NCBI GenBank assembly: GCA_003279845.1
Contig: QCGP01000008.1
Location: 1 to 62,684, forward strand
Length of the DNA: 62,684 bases
Direction: 5' to 3'
From: Prochlorococcus sp. AG-388-F11
GTDB taxonomy: Bacteria; Cyanobacteriota; Cyanobacteriia; PCC-6307; Cyanobiaceae
The notes under the pieces are model-generated. The model had not been told where the DNA came from. It saw only the letters and a program-made list of their open reading frames with translations, and made no database searches. Below are positions 61,759-62,684 of the stretch, piece after piece. The translations under genes were made by a program, and so were the position numbers. How positions within the stretch are numbered: the stretch's first letter is position 1; each line of letters starts with the position of its first letter.

Positions 61759-62633
61759 TATTGATGAACGTTAAATTCTCCATTTTTTTCGGATAGCTTT
61801 AATCTTAGTTCATGAATTTCTTTAGCTTCTGATAAAATCATTTTGAGATATTTAATATCTAAAACAGTATTTGAGTCTGATAATGCTTTGGAGGGTTCAT
61901 TATGAACTTCCATGAATAATGCATTGATTCCACAAGCGCAAGCAGCACGTACTAAAAAAGGAATAAATTCCCTTTGCCCTCCAGAAATATTCCCCATAGA
62001 AGTTGGCAGCTGTATAGAGTGAGTAGCGTCGAAACAAACCGGATATCCAATCTTTCTCATTATTGGAAAAGCTGTCATATCATTAACTAATTGATTATAA
62101 CCAAAAAATGTACCTCGCTCAGTTAATATGATTTCTTTACTCCCAAATTTTTCAAGTTTTTTAACTGAGTTTTTCATATTCCAAGGGCTCATAAACTGTC
62201 CTTTTTTTAAATGAATTGGTTTTTTAGTAGATGCTGCAGCTTTTAAGATGGTTGTTTGTCTACATAAATATGCTGGGATTTGTAAGAGGTCACATACTTC
62301 AGCAGTATCTTTCGCCCAACTTGGATCAGAGAAATCAGAAACAACTGGCACCTTAAATTTTTTTCTTACCATTGAAAGAATATTAAGTCCCTCTGATTTA
62401 CCTATCCCATGAAAACTATCCTTGGAAGATCTACAGTCTTTGTCATAACAAGATTTAAAAATCCATTGAATATTTAATTCATCACAAATTTTTTTTATTT
62501 CTTTTGCCATGTATAAAGTATGCTCTCGACTCTCTATCGCACAAGGTCCTCCTATAAATACCAATGGGTTATTACTTCCAATATGGACACTTCCTACTTC
62601 ATTATTTCCAACTCTTAAAATTTTAGAATCCAT
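61758..62633 (-). CDS. kdsA: 3-deoxy-8-phosphooctulonate synthase homologue with altered substrate motif
   Basis: A 291-residue KdsA family enzyme. IGGPCAIES (27-35) puts it in the metal-dependent class. The four expected ligands are Cys31, His205 (FDATHSIQ), Glu242 (MEVHNEP) and Asp253, with the same spacings (174, 37, 11) as in the Aquifex enzyme. FFGYNQLVNDM and GGQREFIP are also typical. The substrate motif is unusual: KSCYDKDCRSS (60-70) where KDO-8-P synthases have KSSFDKANRSS, and SFHGIG (73-78) for SFRGPG. It condenses PEP with an aldose phosphate; arabinose-5-phosphate is the default, but the changes suggest a different aldose. First gene of the operon visible at the right edge. Confidence 0.88.
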   Translation of the reverse strand: MDSKILRVGNNEVGSVHIGSNNPLVFIGGPCAIESREHTLYMAKEIKKICDELNIQWIFKSCYDKDCRSSKDSFHGIGKSEGLNILSMVRKKFKVPVVSDFSDPSWAKDTAEVCDLLQIPAYLCRQTTILKAAASTKKPIHLKKGQFMSPWNMKNSVKKLEKFGSKEIILTERGTFFGYNQLVNDMTAFPIMRKIGYPVCFDATHSIQLPTSMGNISGGQREFIPFLVRAACACGINALFMEVHNEPSKALSDSNTVLDIKYLKMILSEAKEIHELRLKLSEKNGEFNVHQ

Positions 62634-62684
62634 TTAATAGGAATTTCTAATTGCTAATTAAATATTATACTTCAATTTGGAATT

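Overview
The window is AT-rich, densely coded DNA that reads as a surface-glycan genomic island of a marine picocyanobacterium, most likely a high-light Prochlorococcus. That assignment is an inference. It rests on the very low GC, short intergenic gaps, two tRNA genes that do not encode the 3' CCA (unlike most alphaproteobacteria of similar GC such as SAR11), a eukaryote-like UDP-glucose dehydrogenase, and near-exclusive content of polysaccharide genes. I see no housekeeping gene apart from the tRNAs, and no transposase, phage gene or CRISPR array.

Layout. (1) 1-10.7 kb, minus: a ParB/SbnI-like kinase fragment cut by the window edge, a nucleotidyltransferase, a GT4, an ABC exporter, a Wzy-type polymerase, a WaaL-type O-antigen ligase, GalE, a UDP-HexNAc dehydrogenase and a UDP-glucuronate 4-epimerase. 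This is a polymer assembly block. (2) 10.7-12.7 kb: tRNA-Arg(UCU) and tRNA-Ala(GGC) bracket one glycosyltransferase. (3) 12.7-21.5 kb: a TylF-like methyltransferase, a 2OG-Fe(II) oxygenase, a decayed PseF-like cytidylyltransferase, then a plus-strand operon (GT2, cupin, C-methyltransferase, UXS-like SDR, Gfo/Idh oxidoreductase), UDP-glucose dehydrogenase and a frameshifted GtrA. This looks like a route from UDP-glucuronate to a methyl-branched sugar. (4) 21.5-31.2 kb, minus: GtrA, UbiA, DprE2, DprE1, an SDR, an FAD oxidoreductase and two GT-C membrane proteins. This matches the mycobacterial polyprenyl-phosphate-arabinofuranose pathway. (5) 31.3-34.8 kb, plus: PIG-L deacetylase, two formyltransferase-like proteins, an orphan protein and PseI, tightly overlapping. 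(6) 34.8-44.4 kb, minus: ABC flippase, unknown transferase, GNAT, SpsF-like cytidylyltransferase, NeuB-like synthase, GT4, FnlC/CapG and FnlA/CapE. (7) 45.1-48.2 kb, plus: a galactose/glyoxal-oxidase-like protein with a complete copper-radical ligand set, and a NanM-type sugar O-methyltransferase. (8) 48.7-51.7 kb, minus: aldo/keto reductase, PseC aminotransferase and RmlD-like reductase. (9) 52.2-62.6 kb: an asparagine-synthase-like amidotransferase and a class III aminotransferase (plus) facing a minus block with KdsA, a lone CBS pair, an HpcH/HpaI aldolase, two SDRs, KdsB-like and KdsC-like enzymes and two glycosyltransferases.

Together the genes make several activated sugars (a pseudaminate-like and a second nonulosonate, a KDO-like 3-deoxy-ulosonate, FucNAc/QuiNAc-type amino sugars, a polyprenyl-linked pentofuranose and a methyl-branched pentose or hexose), assemble them, flip them with ABC or GtrA proteins, polymerise and ligate them. 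The strongest candidates for undescribed biology are the arabinofuranose-like operon, the KDO-like operon whose KdsA has a changed substrate motif and which has no arabinose-5-phosphate isomerase, and the putative envelope copper radical oxidase. At least three decayed genes (SDR tail, pseF, gtrA) show active turnover of the island.
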